From contig NZ_LSGQ01000003.1 in NCBI RefSeq assembly GCF_001675285.1, positions 372,001-436,000 of the forward strand: a stretch of 64,000 bases of DNA. Reading direction: 5' to 3'. This DNA comes from Elizabethkingia miricola (lineage in GTDB: Bacteria > Bacteroidota > Bacteroidia > Flavobacteriales > Weeksellaceae). The translations under genes were made by a program, and so were the position numbers. Positions 1-8,241 of this stretch are shown here, piece after piece (the stretch's first letter is position 1; every line of letters starts with the position of its first letter). The notes under the pieces are model-generated. The model searched no databases, had not been told where the DNA came from, and saw only the letters and a program-made list of their open reading frames with translations.

Positions 1-644
1 TAATGGAGAGTCCTTTTAAGGCATCAATCCTTAAAAGAGCAATGCAGAAGGAAATAGCGGAAGTACATTTCCATCATTTAAGAGAATGGGGATTTGGTAA
101 ACACCGCCAAATAGATGATGAACCTTATGGAGGAGGAGCCGGAATGGTTATGATGGTAGAACCTATAGATAACTGTATTTCATCATTAAAAGCAGAAAGA
201 AACTATGATGAGGTTATTTATCTGACACCTGATGGAGAGACATTGAATCAGAAAATAGCCAACACACTTTCCATTCAGGAAAATCTTATTTTCCTGTGTG
301 GACATTATAAAGGAATAGATCAGAGAGTAAGAGAGCTGCATGTAACCAAAGAGATTTCTATTGGTGATTATGTTCTTACAGGCGGAGAGCTTGCAGCATG
401 TGTACTTGCAGATTCTGTGATTCGTCTTATTCCGGGAGTATTGAATGATGAGCAGTCTGCATTGACTGACAGTTTTCAGGATGACTTACTCTCCCCACCA
501 ATTTATACAAGACCAGAAGAGTATAAAGGACTAAAAGTTCCGGATGTTTTGCTTAGTGGTCATACGCAGAATATAGAAGATTGGCGATATGATGAGGCAG
601 TAAGAATTACACAGGAAAAAAGGCCTGATTTATTAAACAAATAA
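1..644 (+). CDS. trmD: tRNA (guanine-N1)-methyltransferase TrmD, 5' end cut by window
   Basis: TrmD methylates G37 of tRNAs with SAM, preventing frameshifting. The frame is open from the first base and the first visible residues ([10 protein letters not shown]) match the region just after the family's N-terminal strand, so about a dozen residues lie outside the window. The SPOUT-knot motifs are present: [18 protein letters not shown] and [13 protein letters not shown], which form the SAM pocket. About 213 residues are visible. It is the first gene of a rightward run with a short gap to the next gene. Confidence 0.95.
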   Translation, partial: MESPFKASILKRAMQKEIAEVHFHHLREWGFGKHRQIDDEPYGGGAGMVMMVEPIDNCISSLKAERNYDEVIYLTPDGETLNQKIANTLSIQENLIFLCGHYKGIDQRVRELHVTKEISIGDYVLTGGELAACVLADSVIRLIPGVLNDEQSALTDSFQDDLLSPPIYTRPEEYKGLKVPDVLLSGHTQNIEDWRYDEAVRITQEKRPDLLNK

Positions 645-654
645 AAAGCATAAT

Positions 655-1635
655 TTGGAATTACCCCCTGCAGTTTCGGAACTGGTAATGTTTTATAATA
701 CTGAAAATTTTTTTTCTCCGCAGGAAGAACAGTATCATCGGAATTATATTCCCAAATCTGGTTTAAAAAACTGGAATGAAGAACGTTATCAGAATAAAAT
801 ATTTAAATTTTCCAGAACTTTTGAATATATTCGTGAAGAAATTGGACAATTTCCAATGCTTATAGGTCTTGCAGAAGTAGAAAATGATAAAGTACTTCAG
901 CATATAACAGAACAGGAGATCTTTGAAGGGAAATACGATTTTGTACATTATGATTCACTGGACGAGCGGGGTGTAGATACTGCATTACTGTACGATAAAA
1001 GTAAACTCGTCCTGTTGCATTCCGAGGTCTATTCCGAAATATTTGATATTGAAGACGGGCTGCCCAATACATTTGATACAACAAGGGATGTTCTGTATTG
1101 TGTGTTTCAGTATGGAGTTACAGAGCTTAATGTTTATGTACTGCATTTACCTTCCAAACGGGAAAAAGATGTAAATGCTCCGAAGCGTAAAATTATTCTG
1201 GACAAACTGAAGAAAAAAATACAGGATAAACTCTCTCAGAATCCTCAGGAAAATATTCTGGTGATGGGAGATTTTAATGAAAATCCTGACGATGCTAATG
1301 TTCAGAGCTTTATACATTCCAGTGAAGAAAATGAAAAAATATTAGTAAATTCTTTTGAAGAATTATATAATAAAAAAAAATATTCTACGTTTCATAGAAG
1401 CGAAGGCTTATTATTTGATCAAATAATTTTATCGCCTTCATTTTTTAACTTAGAAAGTGATGTTAAGTTTATAAACGCTCACGTTTTTAATTCGGAACAT
1501 CTTAAAGAAAGAAGCTATCGATATCGGGGTCGCCCATTTAGGACATATGTAGGAACCCGTTATCTGGGAGGATATAGTGACCATTTTCCGGTGTTGGTAG
1601 CGCTAAAGTTGACAAAACAAATAGGAAATATATGA
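655..1635 (+). CDS. Endonuclease/exonuclease/phosphatase-family protein
   Basis: A protein of the metal-dependent EEP fold (DNase I/AP endonuclease-like). The family ligands are visible in order: FYNTENFF (Asn), AEVEN (metal Glu), YVLHLPS (His), GDFNENP (Asp/Asn) and SDHFPV (Asp-His pair) near the C-terminus. No signal peptide is seen, so the substrate may be cytoplasmic; it is unknown. The start is uncertain. An in-frame stop at 634 leaves only TTG at 655 (326 aa) or ATG at 688 (315 aa, beginning MFYNTENF). TTG is preferred because it keeps the first beta-strand. It overlaps the next gene by ATGA, suggesting translational coupling. Confidence 0.82.
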   Translation: MELPPAVSELVMFYNTENFFSPQEEQYHRNYIPKSGLKNWNEERYQNKIFKFSRTFEYIREEIGQFPMLIGLAEVENDKVLQHITEQEIFEGKYDFVHYDSLDERGVDTALLYDKSKLVLLHSEVYSEIFDIEDGLPNTFDTTRDVLYCVFQYGVTELNVYVLHLPSKREKDVNAPKRKIILDKLKKKIQDKLSQNPQENILVMGDFNENPDDANVQSFIHSSEENEKILVNSFEELYNKKKYSTFHRSEGLLFDQIILSPSFFNLESDVKFINAHVFNSEHLKERSYRYRGRPFRTYVGTRYLGGYSDHFPVLVALKLTKQIGNI

Positions 1636-2102
1636 AAAATCTAGCAAGCGCAGGATATCATCTTGATGCTATTGACAAGGAAATTATCTACTTATTGATG
1701 GATAATGCCAAAACTTCTTTGGCACACATTTCATCTCACGTAGGTATTTCTACAACAGCAGTACATCAGAGGATAAAAAAATTAGAACAGGCAGGTGTAA
1801 TCGAAAATTCGATTTCTTTCCTGAATCCGAGAAAAGTAGGGTACAAAGTAACTTCTTATATGGGAGTTTATCTTGATCAGCCTAGCCACTACAATGAAAT
1901 TATCAAGTCTTTAGAACAGATTAATGAGGTTGTTGAAGCTCATTATACAACAGGAAACTACACTGTATTCCTTAAAGTTCTTGCAAAAGACAATGACCAT
2001 TTAATGGAGATCTTAAGCAAAATTCAGAAGCTTAAAGGTGTGATGAGAACTGAGACTTTCATATCTTTGGAGCAAAGTATTTCAAGACAGCTTAAAGTAT
2101 AA
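1632..2102 (+). CDS. Lrp/AsnC-family transcriptional regulator
   Basis: A 156-aa regulator with an N-terminal winged helix-turn-helix (about residues 10-60, containing ISTTAVHQRIKKLEQAG) and a C-terminal RAM ligand-binding domain (about 70-150, containing YTTGNYTVFLKV). Family members form octamers that sense amino acids. The ATG overlaps the TGA of the upstream EEP gene and deoC follows 7 bases after the stop, so it sits mid-operon. Its targets cannot be read from the window. Confidence 0.92.
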   Translation: MKNLASAGYHLDAIDKEIIYLLMDNAKTSLAHISSHVGISTTAVHQRIKKLEQAGVIENSISFLNPRKVGYKVTSYMGVYLDQPSHYNEIIKSLEQINEVVEAHYTTGNYTVFLKVLAKDNDHLMEILSKIQKLKGVMRTETFISLEQSISRQLKV

Positions 2103-2109
2103 TAACATA

Positions 2110-2853
2110 ATGAAGAGCATAAAAGATTATTTAGATTCCACTTATCTTAAAACACCTCAACAATCTGGTCTTACAGAAAAGCAAACCCGTGAAACCGTAC
2201 ACAACCTTACACAAGAGGCTATAGATCATCAGCTTTTTGCTGTAATGATCCGTCCTGAATATGTAAAAGAAACAAAAGCGTTTCTTCAGCAGCAGGGAGC
2301 ATCTGTAGTAGTAGGAACTGTTATTGGTTTTCATGAAGGTACAGCTTCGGTTGGGGAGAAAGTAGCGGAAGCCCAAAAGGCAATTGAAGACGGAGTAGAT
2401 GAGCTGGATTTTGTAATCAATTATGAAGCTTACAAAAACGGAAATATCGATTTGGTACAGGAGGAGGTAATTACTTGTACCAAATTAGCATTAGAAAATG
2501 GTAAAATTGCAAAATGGATTATAGAAATTGCTGCATTAAGCAATGATCAGATTGCAGATATCACTAAAAAAATTGCTACATGGACAGAAGAAAATTTCTC
2601 TGAAAATGTGGATAAAGTTTTTGTAAAATCCTCTACAGGTTTCTATAAAACCGAAGGCGGAAAGCCTAATGGTGCAACTGTAGAAGGTATCCAGATTATG
2701 TTGGAAAATGCAGGGAGATTGCCAGTGAAAGCTGCCGGCGGAGTGAGAACTCCGGAGGAAGCTGAAAAAATGGTAGAGATGGGAGTTCAGCGTATTGGAA
2801 CATCTTCAGCTTTAGCATTAATCGGAGAAAATACTTCGAAAGGAGATTATTAA
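2110..2853 (+). CDS. deoC: Deoxyribose-phosphate aldolase
   Basis: DeoC cleaves 2-deoxyribose-5-phosphate to acetaldehyde and glyceraldehyde-3-phosphate in deoxynucleoside catabolism. The class I aldolase residues are present: the Schiff-base lysine in VFVKSSTGF, the second lysine in VKAAGGVRT, and the acidic residues in DELDFVINYEA. Length (247 aa) is normal. It is the last gene of the rightward run and is followed by a hairpin terminator at 2869. No other deo gene is nearby. Confidence 0.95.
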   Translation: MKSIKDYLDSTYLKTPQQSGLTEKQTRETVHNLTQEAIDHQLFAVMIRPEYVKETKAFLQQQGASVVVGTVIGFHEGTASVGEKVAEAQKAIEDGVDELDFVINYEAYKNGNIDLVQEEVITCTKLALENGKIAKWIIEIAALSNDQIADITKKIATWTEENFSENVDKVFVKSSTGFYKTEGGKPNGATVEGIQIMLENAGRLPVKAAGGVRTPEEAEKMVEMGVQRIGTSSALALIGENTSKGDY

Positions 2854-2868
2854 TATCCGTAAAGAATA

Positions 2869-2902
2869 AAAAAAGCCGCTTCTATGAAGCGGCTTTTTTT
2901 AT
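2869..2902. terminator. Bidirectional terminator between deoC and the small secreted protein
   Basis: A hairpin with arms AAAAAGCCGCTTC and GAAGCGGCTTTTT around a TAT loop. Flanking A and T tracts let it serve both converging genes. Confidence 0.88.
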
Positions 2903-3258
2903 TCTTTTACAAGTTGTATTACCTGATCGATATTGTTACTGAGTGTATACTTTATAAGATACTTTCCAGGCTTCAGCTGTTCTGTTGGTAATTTTACCAT
3001 ATTCAGATTTATGTTCTTTAGTTCCATCACTGGTTTGCCTATTATAGCATATATGGTAACCGATTTTAACGTGAAATGAGAGTCCTCGATTTGTAAATTT
3101 AATTCATGATTGCCCGTAGGGATAAGATTAACAGGGACACTTCTTTTTGAAGAATCACTTAATGAAGATGCCTGTTGTTTCTCAGGATCACTATATGCCA
3201 GATGTGGCACAAAGGATAAAATGGCAAACAGAAATAAATAAAATAAAAATGCTCTCAA
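2899..3258 (-). CDS. Small secreted protein resembling an isolated T9SS sorting domain
   Basis: A 119-aa protein with a signal peptide (about residues 1-23, ending AYS). After a short polar linker (24-45) almost all the rest resembles the beta-sandwich C-terminal domain that targets cargo to the type IX secretion system: a VTIYAIIGKPVMEL strand pair, then LKPGKYLIKYTLSNN and a terminal strand ending in LVKE. This matches the family pattern of (I/V)(Y/F)D..G, then L..G.Y.(I/V), then K. There is no recognisable cargo domain. The assignment is by pattern only. Its 3' end meets the deoC terminator. Confidence 0.6.
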   Translation of the reverse strand: MRAFLFYLFLFAILSFVPHLAYSDPEKQQASSLSDSSKRSVPVNLIPTGNHELNLQIEDSHFTLKSVTIYAIIGKPVMELKNINLNMVKLPTEQLKPGKYLIKYTLSNNIDQVIQLVKE

Positions 3259-3330
3259 ATGTCATGTTTAATTATGACGAAATTAGAAAAAACAAATCAC
3301 AAAATAATAGGTTTACGGCTCCGGTATAGT

Positions 3331-3338
3331 TAAATTTG
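3331..3338 (+). promoter_or_regulatory. hemB promoter -7 element
   Basis: TAAATTTG matches the Bacteroidetes TAnnTTTG -7 box, 24 bases upstream of the hemB ATG. A clear -33 TTG is not obvious. Confidence 0.55.
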
Positions 3339-3362
3339 TATTAAATTTTAAATAATTCATTC

Positions 3363-4352
3363 ATGAATTTTAATAGAAACAGAAGACTGCGTACAAGTCA
3401 GTCTGTTAGAGATTTAGTGCGTGAAACTACACTAACTACCAACGATTTTGTGCTTCCTATTTTTGTAATGGAAGGCAGCGGAAAAAAAGAACCTATAGCT
3501 TCTATGCCAGGTGTGTTCAGACACTCTTTAGACCTTTTAAAAGAAGAGATAAAAGATCTTTATAAACACGGTATAAAAGCGGTTAATGTTTACGTTAAAG
3601 TAAGCGATAATCTGAAAGATAATACAGGAAAGGAATCGTGGAATCCGAATGGGTTAATGCAGGCTGCAATTAAGCTTATCAAAGATACTGAGCCCAATAT
3701 GATTGTTATGCCGGATGTTGCATTAGATCCATATTCAGTTTACGGTCACGACGGGATTATAGAAAAAGGAGAAGTTATTAATGATGCTACGGTAGATGCG
3801 TTAGTAAGAATGAGTCTTTCTCATGCTGAAGCAGGTGCTGATTTTGTAGCTCCTTCTGATATGATGGATGGTCGTACTTTTGCAATACGTCAGGCGTTTG
3901 AAGAAAATGGATTTACCAATGTTGGTATTATCTCTTACGCTGCTAAGTATGCAAGTGCTTTTTACGGACCGTTTAGAAGTGCTTTGGATAGTGCACCGGT
4001 AGATAATCAGGAAATTCCTAAGGATAAGAAAACTTACCAAATGGATTTTGCAAACTCTCGTGAAGCTATCCGTGAGGTTTTGGATGATGTGGATGAAGGT
4101 GCTGATATTATTATGATTAAGCCGGGAATGCCAAACCTTGATATTGTAGCAAAAGTAAGAGAAATTATTACTCAGCCAATTGCTGTATATCAGGTGAGTG
4201 GAGAATATGCAATGCTAAAAGCAGCTTCTCAGAACGGATGGTTAGATAATGACAAAGTTATTCTGGAAAGTTTACACAGCATTAAGAGAGCTGGAGCAGA
4301 TTTAATCTTTACATATTTTGCTAAAGAGGCTTCATTGCTTTTGAATAAATAA
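3363..4352 (+). CDS. hemB: Delta-aminolevulinic acid dehydratase (porphobilinogen synthase)
   Basis: HemB condenses two 5-aminolevulinates to porphobilinogen, the second common step of tetrapyrrole synthesis; hemL, an earlier step, lies at 61419. The 329-aa length is standard. The metal site reads DVALDPYSVYGHDG: the three zinc cysteines of the E. coli/animal type are replaced by Ala/Asp, marking the magnesium-dependent class. The Schiff-base lysines are in SYAAKYASAFYGPF and IMIKPGMPNLD. Single gene with its own promoter, ended by a shared terminator with murB. Confidence 0.96.
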   Translation: MNFNRNRRLRTSQSVRDLVRETTLTTNDFVLPIFVMEGSGKKEPIASMPGVFRHSLDLLKEEIKDLYKHGIKAVNVYVKVSDNLKDNTGKESWNPNGLMQAAIKLIKDTEPNMIVMPDVALDPYSVYGHDGIIEKGEVINDATVDALVRMSLSHAEAGADFVAPSDMMDGRTFAIRQAFEENGFTNVGIISYAAKYASAFYGPFRSALDSAPVDNQEIPKDKKTYQMDFANSREAIREVLDDVDEGADIIMIKPGMPNLDIVAKVREIITQPIAVYQVSGEYAMLKAASQNGWLDNDKVILESLHSIKRAGADLIFTYFAKEASLLLNK

Positions 4353-4370
4353 ATCTGAGATTTTAAGATA

Positions 4371-4403
4371 GAAAAGCTGTTTCATTTGAAACAGCTTTTT
4401 GTT
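4371..4403. terminator. Bidirectional terminator hemB/murB
   Basis: A hairpin with arms AAAAGCTGTTTCA and TGAAACAGCTTTT, lying between converging hemB and murB. Confidence 0.85.
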
Positions 4404-5422
4404 TATAGGATGTTAACTTCTCTTTCTAATTCTATTCCGAATTTTTCTTTTACGGAATTAATAATCTGTGATGAAAAATCGAATACTTCTTTTCCTGTAG
4501 CATTTCCTGTGGCATTAATAATAACCAATGCCTGTAACGGATGGCAGCCAACATTATTAATTGTTTTGCCTTTCCAGCCACATTGTTCGATTAGCCAGCC
4601 AGCAGGCACCTTTACTTCATCTCCGTTAGGATAGTTAGGGATATTTTCAAATGTTATTTTCAGGCTGTTGAACTGTGCAGCCGGGATAACCGGATTTTTG
4701 AAGAAACTTCCTGCATTTCCTGTTATAGCAGGATCCGGAAGTTTGCTTTGTCTTATAGCAATTACGGCATCCGAAATATCTTTTATAGTAATTGTAGTAA
4801 TGTTATTCTTATCCAATTCCTGCTGTATAGCTCCATAAGTTGCAGAAATTTTGTGCTCGCGGGTTGTAAGAAGGAAACTTACTTCCAGAATAATATAACG
4901 TCCTTTTGCCGTACTTTTGAAGATAGAGTCGCGGTAACCAAAATGACAGTCTTTCAGATTTAATGTTTTTACGCTGAAATCTTCAGTATCCAAAACCTTG
5001 CAGGAATGGAAAGTATCTTTTATTTCAGTACCATAAGCACCAATATTCTGGATAGGTGATGTCCCTACATTACCTGGAATCAGGGAAAGATTTTCCAGTC
5101 CGCCATAATTTTTAGAAATACAATAAAGAACAAACTGATGCCAGTTTTCAGCTGCCTTTGCAGTAACCAGAATATGGTTTTCATCGGCTTTTTCTTCTGT
5201 AATTCCTTTCAGGCGTAAAGCAATGATCAGGCCTTCATAATCCTTAGTTAAAAGCATATTACTCCCGCCTCCGAGAATCAGATAGGGAATGTTTTTCTCT
5301 TTTGAAAATTGAAGCGCTTCTTTTAATTCTTCAATGCTCTGAACTTCAAGGAAGAATAAAGCTTTGGCTTCGACCTGGAATGTATTGTATTGTTTTAATG
5401 AAAAGTTTTCCTGTAACTGCAT
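4403..5422 (-). CDS. murB: UDP-N-acetylenolpyruvoylglucosamine reductase
   Basis: MurB reduces the enolpyruvyl product of MurA with NADPH to UDP-MurNAc; murA is at 10291. It is an FAD enzyme of 339 aa. The FAD motif LILGGGSNMLL, the LIPGNVGTSPIQNIGAYG segment and the catalytic-serine region TGNAGSFFKNP are all visible, which is the E. coli-like type I form. The ATG shares one base with the TAA of the upstream lipoprotein gene (TAATG), so the two are translationally coupled. Confidence 0.96.
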   Translation of the reverse strand: MQLQENFSLKQYNTFQVEAKALFFLEVQSIEELKEALQFSKEKNIPYLILGGGSNMLLTKDYEGLIIALRLKGITEEKADENHILVTAKAAENWHQFVLYCISKNYGGLENLSLIPGNVGTSPIQNIGAYGTEIKDTFHSCKVLDTEDFSVKTLNLKDCHFGYRDSIFKSTAKGRYIILEVSFLLTTREHKISATYGAIQQELDKNNITTITIKDISDAVIAIRQSKLPDPAITGNAGSFFKNPVIPAAQFNSLKITFENIPNYPNGDEVKVPAGWLIEQCGWKGKTINNVGCHPLQALVIINATGNATGKEVFDFSSQIINSVKEKFGIELEREVNIL

Positions 5423-5901
5423 TATTTTTTTTGGATTAATTCCTCTAGCTGCGAATATACCGCTTCTAGAGATTTGTAATTATCTGTGTCCTTTTTTCCG
5501 TTAATAACACGATAAGTACGGGTGGAAGTTTTTATTTCCCATATGTCATCTATTCCATCAAAAGGCTGATAACTTGGACCATTTTTAATTTTTGATACTG
5601 AGGATAGATCAATTTCCGAAATTAATTTATTCCATTCTGTGGATGTAATTGCTCTTTTGTGAGATTTATTCAGATGGTCAGTATCAGCTTGTCTTTGTAT
5701 AGATGAAACAGAATCTTTATTTACCCGGATATTTCTGAAATAGCCTAAGTTTCCACCTTCAGTTGTAATATCTATAGATACTATTTTCTCAGAGGGGATA
5801 GCTATATCCTTTGAAGCTTTTTCTTCCTTACATGAAAAAAATATCAGCAATAATGCCGTTAATAATATGGTTTTCCATTTATAAAGCCTTATTGCTGACA
5901 T
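5422..5901 (-). CDS. Lipoprotein of unknown function upstream of murB
   Basis: A 159-aa protein with a lipoprotein signal (hydrophobic stretch ending LLIFFSC, Cys24). The mature part is charged, with no domain recognised. It has an aligned pair of strands near IDDIWEIKTSTRTYRVI. The stop overlaps the murB start (TAATG) and 18 bases separate it from the upstream aminotransferase, so it is probably co-transcribed with both. Its link to peptidoglycan is by position only. Confidence 0.75.
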   Translation of the reverse strand: MSAIRLYKWKTILLTALLLIFFSCKEEKASKDIAIPSEKIVSIDITTEGGNLGYFRNIRVNKDSVSSIQRQADTDHLNKSHKRAITSTEWNKLISEIDLSSVSKIKNGPSYQPFDGIDDIWEIKTSTRTYRVINGKKDTDNYKSLEAVYSQLEELIQKK

Positions 5902-5919
5902 CTTAAAGTTTTATTTAAA

Positions 5920-7113
5920 TTAATCTTTGTAAACCTGAAGAGCATTTCTAAGAACCTCAACAGATTTTCTAAGATCTTCTTCTTTTAGCACGTATGCCAT
6001 TCTTACCTGCTTTTTACCTAATGCAGGGTCAGAATAGAATCCTCCGGCAGGAGCAACCATAATAGTTTCACCATTGAAGTTATAAGATTCCAGTAACCAT
6101 TGTGCAAAATCGTCAGTATCTTTTACCGGAAGCTCCACCATACAATAGAAAGCTCCTTTAGGATTAGGACAGATAACACCAGGGATACTGTTTAACAAAT
6201 CAACTAAAAGGTTTCTACGTTTTGTGTACTCTTCACGAACTGAACGGATATATGCATCGTCATCAACGTGTGCAGCAGCAGCAATAATCTGACCGATAAG
6301 CACCGGGCTAAGTCTTGCCTGGGCAAATTTCATTGCCGCATCTAAAATCTTTTGTGAACGGGTAACCATGAAACCAATTCTTACACCACACATGCTGTAA
6401 CGCTTGGACTCAGAATCGATAATGATGCAGTTGTCTGCAAGCTCAGGGAATGCAAGCATAGACACCTGGCTTTTTCCGTCGTATACGTATTCACGATAAA
6501 CTTCATCGGAGATTACTACAATATCATGTTTTAATGCAATTTCAGCAAGTTTAGCAAGCTCTTCTCTTGTGTAAAGATATCCGGTAGGGTTACCAGGGTT
6601 ACATATAAGTATAGCTTTAGTTTTATCAGTAATTTTCTTTTCAAACTCTTCAATTGGAGGCAATGCAAAACCTGTTTCGATAGAAGACGGGATAGATTTT
6701 ACCACTACACCTAATGCATTGGAAAAACCATTGTAGTTTGCGTAATATGGTTCAGGTACAATAATCTCATCATCCTGATCACAAAGTACAGAGATAGCAA
6801 AATTTAAAGCTTCAGATCCACCATTGGTCACAATAAAGTTTTTTGGTGTGATGTCTGTAAAACCAATTTTATTGTAATATTTTGCTAATTGTTCACGGTA
6901 TTCAATATTTCCTTCGGAAAGAGAATATTCCAGAACTTTTAAATGAATATCTTTTAGAGCATCCAGTGCAGATTGAGGCGTTTCAATATCCGGTTGTCCA
7001 ATATTAAGGTGATAAACTTTTATTCCTTTTTGCTTGGCAGCAATAGAGAAAGGAACTAATTTTCTGATTGGTGAAGCCGGCATATGTTCGGCTCTGTTCG
7101 ATATTTTTGGCAT
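5920..7113 (-). CDS. Class I/II pyridoxal-phosphate aminotransferase
   Basis: A fold-type I aminotransferase of 397 aa, AspC-like. Visible motifs: HLNIGQPDIETP at the N-terminus, NGGSEALNFA (phosphate cup), CNPGNPTGY, ISDEVYREY (PLP Asp/Tyr) and SESKRYSMCGVRIGF, which holds the PLP lysine and phosphate-binding Arg. The C-terminal GGFYSDP and VRMAYVL segment carries the substrate-carboxylate arginine. Substrate is not resolvable; aspartate or a broad amino acid range is usual for the subfamily. It is the first gene of the leftward run to the lipoprotein and murB. Confidence 0.9.
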   Translation of the reverse strand: MPKISNRAEHMPASPIRKLVPFSIAAKQKGIKVYHLNIGQPDIETPQSALDALKDIHLKVLEYSLSEGNIEYREQLAKYYNKIGFTDITPKNFIVTNGGSEALNFAISVLCDQDDEIIVPEPYYANYNGFSNALGVVVKSIPSSIETGFALPPIEEFEKKITDKTKAILICNPGNPTGYLYTREELAKLAEIALKHDIVVISDEVYREYVYDGKSQVSMLAFPELADNCIIIDSESKRYSMCGVRIGFMVTRSQKILDAAMKFAQARLSPVLIGQIIAAAAHVDDDAYIRSVREEYTKRRNLLVDLLNSIPGVICPNPKGAFYCMVELPVKDTDDFAQWLLESYNFNGETIMVAPAGGFYSDPALGKKQVRMAYVLKEEDLRKSVEVLRNALQVYKD

Positions 7114-7212
7114 TTCTAAGATTTATTTTTCGAGTAACAAATTTACTAAATTTTAAAGGAAAAACTTTTCATTGTTCGACGAAATAAATTTGTTTATTTT
7201 TAAGGAAAATAA

Positions 7213-7665
7213 ATGATGATGAGTAACCTGATACAAACATATCTGGAAAAAGTCCCTGATGAGAGAAAAATATCTTTTGAAAAATTGTTTAATGCAATTC
7301 ATGATAATTTGCCGCCGGGATTTCAATTAACTGAAGCATACGGAATGCTTACATGGGTTGTTCCATTATCTTCATATCCTGCGGGTTACCATTGTGCCCC
7401 GGGTACACCGCTTCCTTTTCTAAGCTTGGCCAGTCAGAAGAATTTTCTGGCATTTTATCATATGGGTATATATGCCGATAAAGATCTGTTGGAATGGTTT
7501 CAGGAAAGTTATACACAACATGCAAAATATAAACTGGATATGGGGAAAAGTTGTGTACGGTTCAAAAAAATGGATGATATTCCATATGGTATAATTGCTG
7601 AATTAAGCGCTAAAATATCACCGGAAATGTGGATTGAAAAATATGAAACTGTTTTTAAAAAATAA
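7213..7665 (+). CDS. DUF1801-family protein
   Basis: A 150-aa cytosolic protein of the DUF1801 (YdhG-like) type, with the pattern LTEAYGMLTWVVP, then FLSLASQKNFLAFYHMGIY, then KLDMGKSCVRFKKMDDIP. This family has a small alpha/beta fold of unknown function. The start has three tandem ATGs at 7213, 7216 and 7219 (after a serine the frame continues), so the exact initiation codon is ambiguous. It stands between the aminotransferase (divergent) and lemA (19 bases downstream). Confidence 0.8.
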   Translation: MMMSNLIQTYLEKVPDERKISFEKLFNAIHDNLPPGFQLTEAYGMLTWVVPLSSYPAGYHCAPGTPLPFLSLASQKNFLAFYHMGIYADKDLLEWFQESYTQHAKYKLDMGKSCVRFKKMDDIPYGIIAELSAKISPEMWIEKYETVFKK

Positions 7666-7684
7666 TTAAACTAAAAATAATCTT

Positions 7685-8239
7685 ATGATTGCACTTATTG
7701 TTGTTATTGCACTTGTTGTTATAGTCTTGTTGTATGGGGTTTCTGTGTACAATAAGTTGGTTAAATTCAGAAATCTGGTTCAGGAAGCCTGGAGCAGTAT
7801 TGATGTTATGCTGAAAAAGCGATATGATCTTATTCCAAATCTGGTTGAAACTGTAAAAGGATATGCTACACACGAAAGAGAAACACTGGATAGTGTAACG
7901 CAGGCGAGGACTATGGCAAAAAATGCCGGTTCTGTACAGGAGAAAGAAGCTGCTGAGAAAAATCTTAATCAGGCTATGATGAATTTATTTGCTGTGGCCG
8001 AACAATACCCGGATCTGAAGGCTAATACTAATTTTCAGCAACTACAAAATGAACTTTCCTCTCTGGAAAGTGATATCGAAAAATCCAGAAGATATTACAA
8101 TGGCACCGCACGGGAGAATAATACACTTGTAGAATCCTTCCCAAGCAACATTATTGCAAATATGTATAAATTCGAAAAAGTACCTTTCTTCGAGTTGCAG
8201 AATACCGCTGAAAGAGAAGTTCCTTCTGTAAAATTTTAA
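7685..8239 (+). CDS. lemA: LemA family protein
   Basis: A 184-aa membrane-anchored protein with an N-terminal transmembrane helix (about 1-22, IVVIALVVIVLLYG) and the long helical LemA domain. The signature is VQEAWSSIDVMLKKRYDLIP followed by LVETVKGYATHE. The C-terminus has the conserved NxxVxxFPSNxxAxxF-like segment (SFPSNIIANMYKFEK). The role is uncertain. The next gene starts 2 bases after the stop and encodes a DUF2207 protein, the usual partner of LemA, so the two likely act together at the inner membrane. Confidence 0.93.
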   Translation: MIALIVVIALVVIVLLYGVSVYNKLVKFRNLVQEAWSSIDVMLKKRYDLIPNLVETVKGYATHERETLDSVTQARTMAKNAGSVQEKEAAEKNLNQAMMNLFAVAEQYPDLKANTNFQQLQNELSSLESDIEKSRRYYNGTARENNTLVESFPSNIIANMYKFEKVPFFELQNTAEREVPSVKF

Positions 8240-8241
8240 GA

